Origin: CAYFMP01 sp964344215
Lineage (GTDB): Bacteria; Pseudomonadota; Alphaproteobacteria; Rhodospirillales; Casp-alpha2
NCBI GenBank assembly: GCA_964344215.1
Contig: CAYFMP010000009.1
Location: 1-64,000, forward strand
DNA length: 64,000 bases
Direction of reading: 5' to 3'
Position 1 is the first letter of the stretch. The number at the start of each line of letters is the position of its first letter. The translations under genes and the position numbers were made by a program. Of this stretch, positions 17,976 through 25,726 are shown piece after piece. The notes beneath the pieces were generated by a model that was not told where the DNA came from, did not search any database, and saw nothing but the letters and a program-made list of their open reading frames with translations.

Positions 17976-18560
17976 ATGACCCTAGCGAGCGAAATGACCG
18001 AATTGGCCGCCGAACTCGAAGCGGCGCAGGCGGCGCGGCTGACGGCGGTCGCCGCAATAGCGCCCACTGTTCGAAATTCCTTGAGCCGAACCATGGCCGA
18101 GCTGACGGCATCGATCGAAAGGGATCTGAAAGGGATCTTCAGCGAGGCGGCGTTCATTCGCGGCGCGGCCGAGGATTTCATCGATGATCTTACCGATCAA
18201 CGCGAGGACAGGGCAAACGCGCTGAGGGCCGAGTTGGCGGGATATGTCGCCGAACTGGAGAAGATGGCGGCACGTGAACGCGGTGAACGGTTGGCCTACC
18301 TGAATGACCTCCGGGCGGGAGTCGAGGCGATTCTCGACGACGCCAGGCATTATATGAACGGTCTGAGCAAGGATCGCCTGCGGGCCGGCCGGGTCTGGCG
18401 GCAACACGCGCGCACCATGGCCAAACAGCGCCTTGAGGCCGCGCGGCCATCGCCCAAGCCTGCGCCTGCACCTGCGCCTGCGTCTGCGAAGTCCGCATCG
18501 ACGTCAAAGAAAAAGGCAACGTCGAAGACGTCGTCAAAGACGGCGGCGGCGGAGAGTTAA
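17976..18560 (+). CDS. Coiled-coil protein with Lys/Ala/Ser/Pro tail (GvpC-position)
   Basis: 194 residues; ATG 17976 follows a GAGGT ribosome-binding site. Residues 1-150 are almost entirely helical and charged (MTLASEMTELAAELEAAQAA, RDLKGIFSEAAFIRGAAEDF, REDRANALRAELAGYVAELE). The last ~45 residues form a histone-H1-like tail (KPAPAPAPASAKSAS, then KKKATSKTSSKT). In other gas-vesicle operons the gene after gvpA is often GvpC, an outside-binding stiffener with helical repeats. This protein is helical and in the same position but lacks clear 33-residue repeats. I infer a GvpC-like or anchoring role; the family is not recognised. Confidence 0.75.
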   Translation: MTLASEMTELAAELEAAQAARLTAVAAIAPTVRNSLSRTMAELTASIERDLKGIFSEAAFIRGAAEDFIDDLTDQREDRANALRAELAGYVAELEKMAARERGERLAYLNDLRAGVEAILDDARHYMNGLSKDRLRAGRVWRQHARTMAKQRLEAARPSPKPAPAPAPASAKSASTSKKKATSKTSSKTAAAES

Positions 18561-18719
18561 CCGGATGGGGTCCGGCGCCGGGAGAATACTGGCACCGGGC
18601 CCGTCGTATCCGCAAGCGCGGTACCGGGCCGGACGATCTGCTAGACGAATTGGGCGCCGATCTTCCGGGCCAATACCCACCAGCACGGAGGCGAACGGGA
18701 CAAGTGGAGCGGGACAGGA

Positions 18720-19469
18720 ATGAGACGATCGAAACACATCGGTGAACGCAATATCCGTTCCGCGGGACGCGGCAGTGGCAGCGTCGAGATCACCCTGCCC
18801 GTCGATCTCGGCGTGTTGGAGGGCGTGACCTGTCACGTCGAGCTGCGCGATGGTTTGGTTCCAGAAATCGTACTCCGGCCGGACTTGGGGTTTCTCCTGC
18901 CGGTTCTTGATGCCGTGTGGGCCCGCCTGGCCATCGGTTTGGAAACCGTCGACGAGATCGGCGGCTTTTCCGAGGCCGATTACGTCGTGGGACTGTTTCC
19001 CGAGACCGGCCTTGGCGACCGGCCCGCTCTTGCCTACGCCGACGGCCTGCTCGTGCAGCGTCAACCGAGACCCGATGGAGCAAACGGTGGCGACGGCTGG
19101 ATACGGTCGTTGGAGGCTTATGCCCGCCTCATCGAGGCCATGGCGACGGCGGCCGGGGGGCGTCTTGGCCTGTCGATCGCCATGGCCACCTTGTTCGGCA
19201 ATCAGATCGCCTTCACCGCCACGGGCGCGCCGGTGGCGATGATCGACGCCTTCGCGCGCAGTTCGCTGGCCGAGTCATCAAGCGAGGTCGGCTGGTGTAA
19301 CGGCGATCCGTTGGCCGAGGCCTGTTGGGTCGCGGCCCGGCCCCGATTGGCGCGGCTCTACGACCGGTTGGCCCATTGGGACGAGGATGATGCGGGGTTG
19401 CAAAAGGAGCGGGAGCATTGGTACCGCGCGCGGCGCGTCGAGACCCGATTGCAATCGGTCGGCGCGTAA
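18720..19469 (+). CDS. Unknown protein of the gas-vesicle operon
   Basis: 249 residues, starting at ATG 18720 after AGGA. Basic N-terminus (MRRSKHIGERNIRSAGRGSG), then a beta-rich stretch (VEITLPVDLGVLEGVTCHVE), a helical centre (VDEIGGFSEADYVVGLFPET; AYARLIEAMATAAGGRLGLS) and a charged C-terminus (REHWYRARRVETRLQ). No enzyme motif or membrane helix is visible. It lies between the GvpC-position protein and gvpN, so a vesicle-assembly role is likely by context. No named Gvp family recognised. Confidence 0.75.
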   Translation: MRRSKHIGERNIRSAGRGSGSVEITLPVDLGVLEGVTCHVELRDGLVPEIVLRPDLGFLLPVLDAVWARLAIGLETVDEIGGFSEADYVVGLFPETGLGDRPALAYADGLLVQRQPRPDGANGGDGWIRSLEAYARLIEAMATAAGGRLGLSIAMATLFGNQIAFTATGAPVAMIDAFARSSLAESSSEVGWCNGDPLAEACWVAARPRLARLYDRLAHWDEDDAGLQKEREHWYRARRVETRLQSVGA

Positions 19470-19516
19470 GTTCGACAAGGAATTGGCAGGGATTCTCGTG
19501 AGGAGGAGTGATCAAC

Positions 19517-20554
19517 ATGTTGACAACGAATTATGAGGAAGATTTTGCCGGCGTCACGACGTTGACGCCGCGGGCGCGACGGGATTTTGTGCAAACCCGG
19601 GGCATCAGGGCGGTGACGAAACGCGCCCTGGCCTATCTCAACGCCGGCTATTCCGTGCATTTCCGGGGGCCGGCCGGGACCGGCAAGACGACGCTGGCGA
19701 TGCATGCGGCGGCGCAGCTCGGCCGGCCGACGGTGATCGTCACCGGCGACGAGGAAATGATGACCTCGAACCTGGTCGGCGCGGAGCATGGTTACAACTA
19801 TCGCCGGGTGGTCGACAGGTTCATCCACACCGTGACCAAGATCGAGGAGAGCACCGACAAGCGCTGGGCCGACCACCGGCTGACCACCGCATGCCGGGAA
19901 GGCCATACGCTGATCTATGACGAGTTCACCCGCTCGCGGGCCGAGGCCAACAACATCCTGTTGAGCGTGCTCGAGGAAGGCCTGCTGGTGTTGCCGGCGC
20001 AGCACCAGAACGAGCCTTACATTAAAGTGCATCCGGATTTCCGGGTGATCTTCACCAGCAACCCGCAGGAATATGCCGGCGTGCACGATACGCAGGACGC
20101 GCTCGGCGATCGCATCGCCACCATCGACTTAGACTATGCCGACCGTGAACTTGAAATTGCCGTCGTTGCCGCGCGCTCCGGCCTTGGCAAGGCCAAGGCG
20201 GCGCCGATCGTCGATTTGGTGCGCGAGTTTCGCGACACCGGCGAGTACGACCAGACGCCGACGCTCCGAACCAGCGTCATGATTTGCCGGGTGGCGGCGC
20301 AGGAAAAAATCAAACCGAGCATCGAAGACCCCTATTTCGTCCAGGTCTGCCTCGACGTGCTCGGCTCCAAGTCGATGTTCGCCGGCAGGTTGGATGGTGA
20401 ACGCTCGCAGCAGCAGAAAATGTTGTTGAGCCTGATCGAGCATCATTGTCCGGCCGCTGTCCGGCCAACGCAAGCAACGCCGAGACCGGCCAAGCGCGCC
20501 GAGATCGGGGACCGCGGCAACGTGGCCGACTTGGCAACCGGAGAACAATCATGA
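19517..20554 (+). CDS. gvpN: Gas-vesicle AAA+ ATPase GvpN (MoxR-like)
   Basis: 345 residues. ATG 19517 is chosen over GTG 19508 because AGGAGG at 19501-19506 is correctly spaced only for the former. Walker A FRGPAGTGKTTLAMHAA (about 51-61), Walker B TLIYDEFTRSRAEANNILLS (131-150), sensor-1 FRVIFTSNPQEYAGVH, and arginine-bearing ALGDRIATIDLDY. These match the MoxR-related GvpN family, which uses ATP to help vesicle growth. The gene overlaps the next one by 4 bases (ATGA). Confidence 0.96.
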   Translation: MLTTNYEEDFAGVTTLTPRARRDFVQTRGIRAVTKRALAYLNAGYSVHFRGPAGTGKTTLAMHAAAQLGRPTVIVTGDEEMMTSNLVGAEHGYNYRRVVDRFIHTVTKIEESTDKRWADHRLTTACREGHTLIYDEFTRSRAEANNILLSVLEEGLLVLPAQHQNEPYIKVHPDFRVIFTSNPQEYAGVHDTQDALGDRIATIDLDYADRELEIAVVAARSGLGKAKAAPIVDLVREFRDTGEYDQTPTLRTSVMICRVAAQEKIKPSIEDPYFVQVCLDVLGSKSMFAGRLDGERSQQQKMLLSLIEHHCPAAVRPTQATPRPAKRAEIGDRGNVADLATGEQS

Positions 20555-20919
20555 GCGCCAACAAGAGGAACCGTGTCAAGGGGCTGCGTGAAGTCGCCAC
20601 CCTGCAGACGCTGGTGCACGCCGACGAACCTCGCAATCGCCATCACCTGGTAACCCGGTTTGCCCGGTTGGAGAACGAGTACGCGCGGTTGGAGCGCGAA
20701 CTCGAGATGTGGACCACCCGCAGGCAAGCAACCGAGGACCAGTACAACAAGATCAAGGCAATGCTAGGAAATGTCAGATCGGCGTTGCTGGAGAGCGGGC
20801 ATCGGCAACAAGCTACCGGGCACACGGCGACAACCGGCAAGCGTCACCGTCCCCGCGCCTCGACCGAGGTTGCCGGGTCGACGGCGGCGCCGAACCGCAC
20901 GATGTCTCTGGAGTACTAA
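20551..20919 (+). CDS. Small coiled-coil protein following gvpN
   Basis: 122 residues, starting at ATG 20551 in an ATGA overlap with gvpN. Basic N-terminus (MSANKRNRVKGLREVATLQT), a long heptad-like helix (RFARLENEYARLERELEMWT, TEDQYNKIKAMLGNVRSALL) and a disordered basic tail. It occupies the place of gvpV in some proteobacterial operons (gvpN-gvpV order, recalled rather than checked). Role unknown; tight coupling argues for an assembly partner of GvpN. Confidence 0.7.
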   Translation: MSANKRNRVKGLREVATLQTLVHADEPRNRHHLVTRFARLENEYARLERELEMWTTRRQATEDQYNKIKAMLGNVRSALLESGHRQQATGHTATTGKRHRPRASTEVAGSTAAPNRTMSLEY

Positions 20920-20972
20920 CAAGCGCGCCGCGATGAGGTTCCGATCGTCGCCAAAGCATTCTAAAGGATTGG

Positions 20973-21536
20973 ATGGAGACCATGGGCAAGAAACGAAATA
21001 CCACGAATTCGAAGGATAGCAAGAAGACCTCAGGCGGCATCGAGGGCGGCGTCGAGCTCGACTTCGGCGGGCTGTTCCGTGGCTTGGGCGATGTCGTCGA
21101 CCTGGTCGGCAAGCTGGCCGAGGCGGGCGAGCAGCAGGTCGAGCGCCACGGCGAGTTCCGGGTCAAGGGCCTCGGCGACCAGGCGCGCGGCGTCTACGGC
21201 TTCAGCATTCGCAGCGGTATTGGCGACGCCGAGCCACGTGTCGAACCGTTCGGCAACGTTCATGCCGACCAGGAAGGGCTGGTCGTTGACGATGTCCGCG
21301 AACCCTTGGTCGACCTGTTCGACGAGGGGAAGAAAATCGTCGTCACGGCCGAGCTTCCGGGCGTGCAAGAGAAGGAAATCGCGCTCCGTTTCGAGGGCGA
21401 CGTGGTGACCATCGAAACCCTTGGTGAGCGCCGCTATGCCAAGGAGGTGCTGTTGCCGGCGCCGGTCGCTCCCGAGACCCAGCGACTGTCCTACAACAAT
21501 GGCGTCCTCGAAATCCGGATCGACAAACAGAGTTGA
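20973..21536 (+). CDS. gvpH: Gas-vesicle Hsp20-like protein GvpH
   Basis: 187 residues from ATG 20973 (ATG 20982 is also possible). The N-terminal half has FGGLFRGLGDVVDLVGKLAE and the GvpH-typical VKGLGDQARGVYGFSIRSG. The C-terminal half is an Hsp20/alpha-crystallin domain: EPLVDLFDEGKKIVVTAELP, GVQEKEIALRFEGDVVTIET, YAKEVLLPAPV, YNNGVLEIRI. It is probably a small heat-shock-like chaperone that holds hydrophobic vesicle proteins. A more divergent relative is encoded at 11731. Confidence 0.93.
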   Translation: METMGKKRNTTNSKDSKKTSGGIEGGVELDFGGLFRGLGDVVDLVGKLAEAGEQQVERHGEFRVKGLGDQARGVYGFSIRSGIGDAEPRVEPFGNVHADQEGLVVDDVREPLVDLFDEGKKIVVTAELPGVQEKEIALRFEGDVVTIETLGERRYAKEVLLPAPVAPETQRLSYNNGVLEIRIDKQS

Positions 21537-21609
21537 TCGCCAACGGTTGGGTGCAAGTCTGCCGGCCGGTGCGGCGCAAACAACCGGAGCCGGGTAAGGA
21601 GAGGAAGAA

Positions 21610-22392
21610 ATGGAAACGACCGAAGGTGAAGGCGGCAAATACCTCTACGCCATTATCGCTTGCCCGGAGCCCCGCGAGTTCAAAGTGCGCGGGATCGGCG
21701 AGCGGGGAGATTTTGTCTACACCATCAACTACAAGCGGCTGGCCGCCGTGGTCAGCGACTCCCCAGTGATCGAATACGATTGCACCCGGCGCAACATGAT
21801 GGCGCACACCCTGGTGCTGGAGGAGGTGATGGAGGGATTCGAGCTATTGCCGGTCCGCTTCGGGACCATCGCACCGGAGGCGGCGGCGGTGGGCGAGCGC
21901 TTATTGCCGCAACGCTATGACGAATTTTCCCACCTGCTTGGGCAGATGGCAGGCCGCGTCGAGCTTGGTCTGAAGGCGTTCTGGTATGAAGGCGCGGTGT
22001 TCGAGGAGATGGTGCGCGAGAACGCCGCGATCCGCAAGTTGCGCGATGAGCTCGAGGGCCGGTCGCCGGAAGAAACCTATTACGAGCGCATCCAGCTCGG
22101 CGAGGCGGTCGAAAGGGCCTTGGCCGACAAGCGCGCCCGCGACGAGGAAATGATCCTGTCGCGGATCCGGCCGCACGTGCACAAGACCCGGACCAACAAG
22201 ATCATCAGCGAGCGCATGGTGTTGAATGCCGCGTTCCTCGTTGACGGCTCGGAAGAGCCGGCCGTCGACGCGGTGGTACAGCAATTGGATGAGGAGTTCA
22301 GTAACCAGCTGATGTTCAAATATGTCGGCCCGGTGGCGCCCTACAACTTCGTCAACATCGTCGTCGACTGGGAAGCGAAGGGGGCGGCATGA
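21610..22392 (+). CDS. gvpF: Gas-vesicle protein GvpF/GvpL family (copy 1)
   Basis: 260 residues; ATG 21610 follows AAGGAGAGGAAG. GvpF/L signature: YLYAIIACPEP at the start, the first-domain motif FELLPVRFGTIAPEA, helical centre QMAGRVELGLKAFWYEGAVF, then the second domain LVDGSEEPAVDAVVQQLDEE and the closing VGPVAPYNFVNIVVDW. GvpF/L proteins bind GvpA monomers and nucleate assembly. It is one of four family members here. Overlaps gvpG by 4 bases. Confidence 0.95.
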   Translation: METTEGEGGKYLYAIIACPEPREFKVRGIGERGDFVYTINYKRLAAVVSDSPVIEYDCTRRNMMAHTLVLEEVMEGFELLPVRFGTIAPEAAAVGERLLPQRYDEFSHLLGQMAGRVELGLKAFWYEGAVFEEMVRENAAIRKLRDELEGRSPEETYYERIQLGEAVERALADKRARDEEMILSRIRPHVHKTRTNKIISERMVLNAAFLVDGSEEPAVDAVVQQLDEEFSNQLMFKYVGPVAPYNFVNIVVDWEAKGAA

Positions 22393-22829
22393 GCATCCTC
22401 GGGCACATCCTCACCGCACCGGTCGCCGGTCCGATCAGGGGCGTGTTGTGGCTGGCGCGGGCGATCGACGATCAAGTCAAAGGGGAAATCCATGACGAGG
22501 ACAAGATCCGCGCCGCGCTGACCGAATTGGAGATCAAACTCGATCTCGGTGAGATCGAGCTTAACGACTACGAGCTACAGGAGGAAGTGCTCCTCCGACG
22601 GTTAAAAGAAATTCGGGAGATGAAGAAAAATGGCGAAATCTGGCATAGCACCAAAATCACTACACGCCGCCGAGCCGAAGGAACGGGCGAGCGCGGCAAC
22701 CGAAACCCCGCCGGCCGCAGCCCCCAAGGCCGAATTGCCGAGTGCACGGGCAAAGCGGCGGCGGCCGGTCGACCTGATCGGGGAGGCCAAACGGCAATTG
22801 ACGGAACTGACCGGCTTTCCGGTCGATAG
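22389..22829 (+). CDS. gvpG: Gas-vesicle protein GvpG, unusually long C-terminus
   Basis: The first ~80 residues are typical GvpG: MSILGHILTAPVAGPIRGVL, WLARAIDDQVKGEIHDEDKI, RAALTELEIKLDLGEIELND, YELQEEVLLRRLKEIREMKK. GvpG usually ends about there. Here the frame stays open for 65 more residues of Arg/Gly-rich sequence (TRRRAEGTGERGNRNPAGRS), overlapping the GvpO gene in another frame by 200 bases. Either the stop codon has been lost, or a dual-coding overlap exists. GvpG is a small helical accessory protein working with GvpF/L. Confidence 0.88.
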   Translation: MSILGHILTAPVAGPIRGVLWLARAIDDQVKGEIHDEDKIRAALTELEIKLDLGEIELNDYELQEEVLLRRLKEIREMKKNGEIWHSTKITTRRRAEGTGERGNRNPAGRSPQGRIAECTGKAAAAGRPDRGGQTAIDGTDRLSGR

Positions 22830-23016
22830 CGCCGTCGGCTTCCACGAGACCGACGGCGGTTGGGAGCTTACTGTCGCCGTCGTCGAACTGGAGCGGATTC
22901 CGCCGGCGACGGACGTGCTGGCGGAATTTGTCGTCGGCCTGAACGAGACGGGCGACATTGTCGACTACCGCCGCGGCCGGCGTTATTACCGCGATGAGGT
23001 CGGAGAACCCGAATGA
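22630..23016 (+). CDS. gvpO: Gas-vesicle protein GvpO
   Basis: 128 residues; ATG 22630 follows GGGAGATGAAG. The N-terminal third is Ala/Pro/Lys-rich and disordered, which is usual. The GvpO domain is clear: AKRQLTELTGFPVDSAVGFH, ETDGGWELTVAVVELERIPP, ATDVLAEFVVGLNETGDIVD, YRRGRRYYR. GvpO is essential for vesicle formation in haloarchaea, possibly acting on expression or assembly. Its 5' half overlaps the gvpG frame, and it overlaps the next gene through ATGA. Confidence 0.95.
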   Translation: MAKSGIAPKSLHAAEPKERASAATETPPAAAPKAELPSARAKRRRPVDLIGEAKRQLTELTGFPVDSAVGFHETDGGWELTVAVVELERIPPATDVLAEFVVGLNETGDIVDYRRGRRYYRDEVGEPE

Positions 23017-23294
23017 GCCCGATGACCCCGCAGGGACACGGCATCGACTGTCCGATCGATCTGTTCCCGTCGGTCGAGCGCAAGATCGAGGACCTTACCA
23101 CGGCGATCAACCGGGCGTCGACGGCGGCCGAGAAGGCGGGCCCGGCGAGCGAACTGCGCGCCCAGGTGTCGACGTTGCTCGACTGCGAGGCCTATGACGA
23201 GGACAACATGAACTGCCGCCTGTGTCGCGAGTTCTCAGAGCTCCGCGACAAAACGGCGGCCTTGGTCGAGCAGGCGACGAGGCTGGCCCGGTAA
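23013..23294 (+). CDS. Small Cys-containing protein in gvp operon, unknown
   Basis: 93 residues, ATG 23013 in ATGA overlap with gvpO. An N-terminal part (SPMTPQGHGIDCPIDLFPSV) leads to a helical segment and a Cys cluster (LLDCEAYDEDNMNCRLCREF), with a C-x2-C pair plus two further cysteines, then ALVEQATRLAR. The cysteines could bind metal or be redox-sensitive. No recognised family. Its tight position between gvpO and gvpJ suggests it belongs to the vesicle machinery. Confidence 0.72.
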   Translation: MSPMTPQGHGIDCPIDLFPSVERKIEDLTTAINRASTAAEKAGPASELRAQVSTLLDCEAYDEDNMNCRLCREFSELRDKTAALVEQATRLAR

Positions 23295-23326
23295 CCGTGG
23301 CTTAGACCGCTGACGGGAGAAGAGCG

Positions 23327-23644
23327 ATGAACGATGGACGGATGCAACACCCGATAGAAACCGTCGGCCTCGCGGACGTTCTCGACCGGGTGCTCGACAA
23401 GGGCGTGGTCATCGCCGGCGACGTGGCGGTGTCGCTGGTCGGGGTCGAACTGCTCAATATCCGCCTGCGCATGCTCATCGCCTCGGTCGAAAAGGCCATG
23501 GAGATGGGCATCAACTGGTGGGAAAACGACCCCTATCTGTCGGTGGGGGCGCGCCAATCGGAAGCGCAGGGCGCACTCCTCATGGAGCGGGTCGAGCGGC
23601 TGGAGGGCCTCTTGGCACAGACCGCGGGACAGGAGAAAGAATGA
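23327..23644 (+). CDS. gvpJ: Minor gas-vesicle protein GvpJ
   Basis: 105 residues of the GvpA/J family. Core VGLADVLDRVLDKGVVIAGD, VAVSLVGVELLNIRLRMLIA, then the GvpJ-distinctive SVEKAMEMGINWWENDPYLS and a helical tail ending ERLEGLLAQTAGQEKE. GvpJ is thought to sit at vesicle tips and take part in nucleation. Its stop overlaps the next start (ATGA). Confidence 0.94.
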   Translation: MNDGRMQHPIETVGLADVLDRVLDKGVVIAGDVAVSLVGVELLNIRLRMLIASVEKAMEMGINWWENDPYLSVGARQSEAQGALLMERVERLEGLLAQTAGQEKE

Positions 23645-24666
23645 TGCAGGCACCGATACGAACAGGCGGCGCGGCGCTTCATATCTACGCCATCGTGGTG
23701 CTCGAACAGGGGTCCGGTGTTGGCGCCGGGCCGATGCCGGACGATTTGGAGCTAATCCAACGCGGCCCCTTCGCCGCGGTGGTGGGGCCTGAAACCGGGG
23801 AACCGCTGATGGGGCATGACCGCGTGCAACTGGCCCGTCGGTTGATGGTCCACCAACAGGTAATCGAACGCATGATGGCGGCCGGACCCGTCCTTCCCGT
23901 GAAGTTCGGCACGGTGGCGCCTGATCGCGAAAGCGTTGAGCAGTGTTTGCAGAACGGCGCCGAGGACTTCGCCGCCGCCTTGGAGCGCCTGCAGGGGAAA
24001 ACCCAGTTCGAGGTCCTCGTGACCTGGAACCTCGAGGCCGTGTTCGCCGAGATTGCCGAGGCCCCCGAGGTGGCGCGGGCGAAGGCGGAATTGGCGGCGG
24101 TCGAAAATCCCGACGCCGAGGCCGCCGTGCGGCTCGGCAAGCTCGTCCAGAGGGCTCTCGAACGGCGCCGCAGCGAACTCGCCGAGCATCTTTCCAGGGT
24201 GTTGCGGGATGCGGCGCTCGACAGTATCGGCAATCCTCTGATGGACGATCACATGGTTTTGAACCTAGCGCTGCTGGTCGACACCAAAGGTGCCGATGCG
24301 CTCGATCGCAGCCTCGAGGCGCTCGACGCCGCCCATGACGGCGAGCTGACGTTCCGCTGCATCGGGCCGTTGCCGCCGCATAGTTTTGCCACCGTCGAGG
24401 TTACCTTTCTTGATCACGGCGAGATCGCCCGAGCCTGTGAAAAGTTGGGATTTTCAACGGCTCAGGATGCCGAGACCGTGCGCACCGCCTTTCGGCGGCT
24501 TGCCAAACGGACGCACCCCGACCTCGATGCGGCTCATGCCGATGGCCAAGGCATGATGGAGTTGCATGATGCCTACAAGACCCTCTCCGCCTATGCCGAA
24601 GCCGGAGGGCCGGTGGTTGTCTCGGTGTGCCGGCAGGAAGCGGCATTTGCCGGTGGACCGGTATAG
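23641..24666 (+). CDS. GvpL/F family protein fused to a C-terminal DnaJ domain
   Basis: 341 residues from ATG 23641 (ATGA overlap with gvpJ). Residues ~12-255 are GvpF/L: LHIYAIVVLEQG, GPVLPVKFGTVAPDRESVEQ, FEVLVTWNLEAVFAEIAEAP, NPLMDDHMVLNLALLVDTKG, FRCIGPLPPHSFATVEV. Residues ~261-325 are a J-domain: EIARACEKLGFSTAQDAETV, RTAFRRLAKRTHPDLD with the HPD tripeptide at about 292-294, then MMELHDAYKTLSAY. HPD activates Hsp70 ATPase, so this protein could bring DnaK to GvpA-bound GvpL. No GvpL outside such fusions needs a J-domain. Confidence 0.93.
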   Translation: MMQAPIRTGGAALHIYAIVVLEQGSGVGAGPMPDDLELIQRGPFAAVVGPETGEPLMGHDRVQLARRLMVHQQVIERMMAAGPVLPVKFGTVAPDRESVEQCLQNGAEDFAAALERLQGKTQFEVLVTWNLEAVFAEIAEAPEVARAKAELAAVENPDAEAAVRLGKLVQRALERRRSELAEHLSRVLRDAALDSIGNPLMDDHMVLNLALLVDTKGADALDRSLEALDAAHDGELTFRCIGPLPPHSFATVEVTFLDHGEIARACEKLGFSTAQDAETVRTAFRRLAKRTHPDLDAAHADGQGMMELHDAYKTLSAYAEAGGPVVVSVCRQEAAFAGGPV

Positions 24667-24676
24667 GGAGTTCGTC

Positions 24677-25510
24677 ATGTCGATGTCGGCGCCGCCGACC
24701 TACGTGTATGGCATCGTTCGAACCGGTTCAAAGCCGCGTTTCGCCGAAGGGCCGGAGCGCGATGGCACGGCCGAGTTCGGACGGCCGCGGCTGTTGCCTT
24801 GCGGTGACCTCACGGCGATCGTCGGCGATCTCGTGATGCCCGAAGGCGTGTCGCTCGATCAACTCCTGCGCGATGACCGACAGGCCCGGAAAATGGTTCT
24901 TGAGCATCACCGGGTACTTGAGGCGGTCGCCGGCGAGCACACGGTGCTGCCGCTCCGCTTTGGCGCCATGTTCACCGATGACGACCGGGTATCCGGGGCG
25001 TTGGAACGGAACCGCGACGAACTCCTCGCGGCCCTTGAGCGTATCCACGACGCGCTCGAATGGGGGTTCAAGATCTATCGTGACCGGCACCGGCTGGCCG
25101 CCGGGCTGGCCAAGGAAATTCCGGCGATCGTCAATCTCAAAAAGCAGATCGCCGCCACCACCGAGGGCAAGGCGTTCTTCCTGCGCCGGCGGCTCGAGCG
25201 TGTCATCGAGGAGGAGACCGACCAAGCGGTCGCGCGGTGCACAAACTATTCGATCGAGCGGTTGCGCGGTGTCGTGCGTGATTTTACGCCAAGCGGGATT
25301 CAGTCCGCCGAGGTGCACGGGCGCGAAGGCGCCATGGTGTTCAACGGCGCCTATCTGGTAAGCCGCGGCGCGGAGCAGGTTTTTTTCGAACGCGTCGACG
25401 AGTTGCACGGCGCCTACGCGGGGTTCGGATTCGACTACGAGACCAGTGGTCCCTGGCCGCCCTACAGCTTCGCCGATTGTCGACTGGAGAGTGACGACCA
25501 TGCCGCTTGA
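24677..25510 (+). CDS. Gas-vesicle protein GvpF/GvpL family (copy 3)
   Basis: 277 residues; ATG 24677 is preceded by AGGGAG. GvpF/L signature: TYVYGIVRTGSKPRF, HTVLPLRFGAMFTDDDRVSG, IHDALEWGFKIYRDRHRLAA, GAMVFNGAYLVSRGAEQVFF, FDYETSGPWPPYSFADCRL. The acidic/basic helical centre is normal for the family. Overlaps the following GvpA-family gene by 11 bases. Distinct from the other three GvpF/L copies, so probably a specialised assembly factor rather than a recent duplicate. Confidence 0.93.
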   Translation: MSMSAPPTYVYGIVRTGSKPRFAEGPERDGTAEFGRPRLLPCGDLTAIVGDLVMPEGVSLDQLLRDDRQARKMVLEHHRVLEAVAGEHTVLPLRFGAMFTDDDRVSGALERNRDELLAALERIHDALEWGFKIYRDRHRLAAGLAKEIPAIVNLKKQIAATTEGKAFFLRRRLERVIEEETDQAVARCTNYSIERLRGVVRDFTPSGIQSAEVHGREGAMVFNGAYLVSRGAEQVFFERVDELHGAYAGFGFDYETSGPWPPYSFADCRLESDDHAA

Positions 25511-25724
25511 AGCCGGGCGCGCGCAGGACTTGGCGATCGCCGATCTATTGGATCGGGCCCTGAACAAGGGGGTGGTGATCTGGGGCGAGGCGACAATCTC
25601 GTTGGCCGGGGTCGATCTTATCTATGTCGGGCTCAAGGTCTTGGTCGCTTCGGTGGACGCCGCCGAGCGGATGCGTCCGGTCGATGCTGGCGCCAGGCAG
25701 GCACGGTTGAACGAGCGGGCGTGA
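25500..25724 (+). CDS. Minor GvpA-family protein (GvpM/GvpS-like)
   Basis: 74 residues from ATG 25500, within the end of the previous gene. Core LAIADLLDRALNKGVVIWGE, ATISLAGVDLIYVGLKVLVA, SVDAAERMRPVD. The 'ISLAGVDLIYVGLK' form matches the GvpM/GvpS branch rather than GvpA or GvpJ. Minor structural or nucleation protein. I cannot decide between GvpM and GvpS without an alignment. Confidence 0.88.
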   Translation: MPLEAGRAQDLAIADLLDRALNKGVVIWGEATISLAGVDLIYVGLKVLVASVDAAERMRPVDAGARQARLNERA

Positions 25725-25726
25725 CA

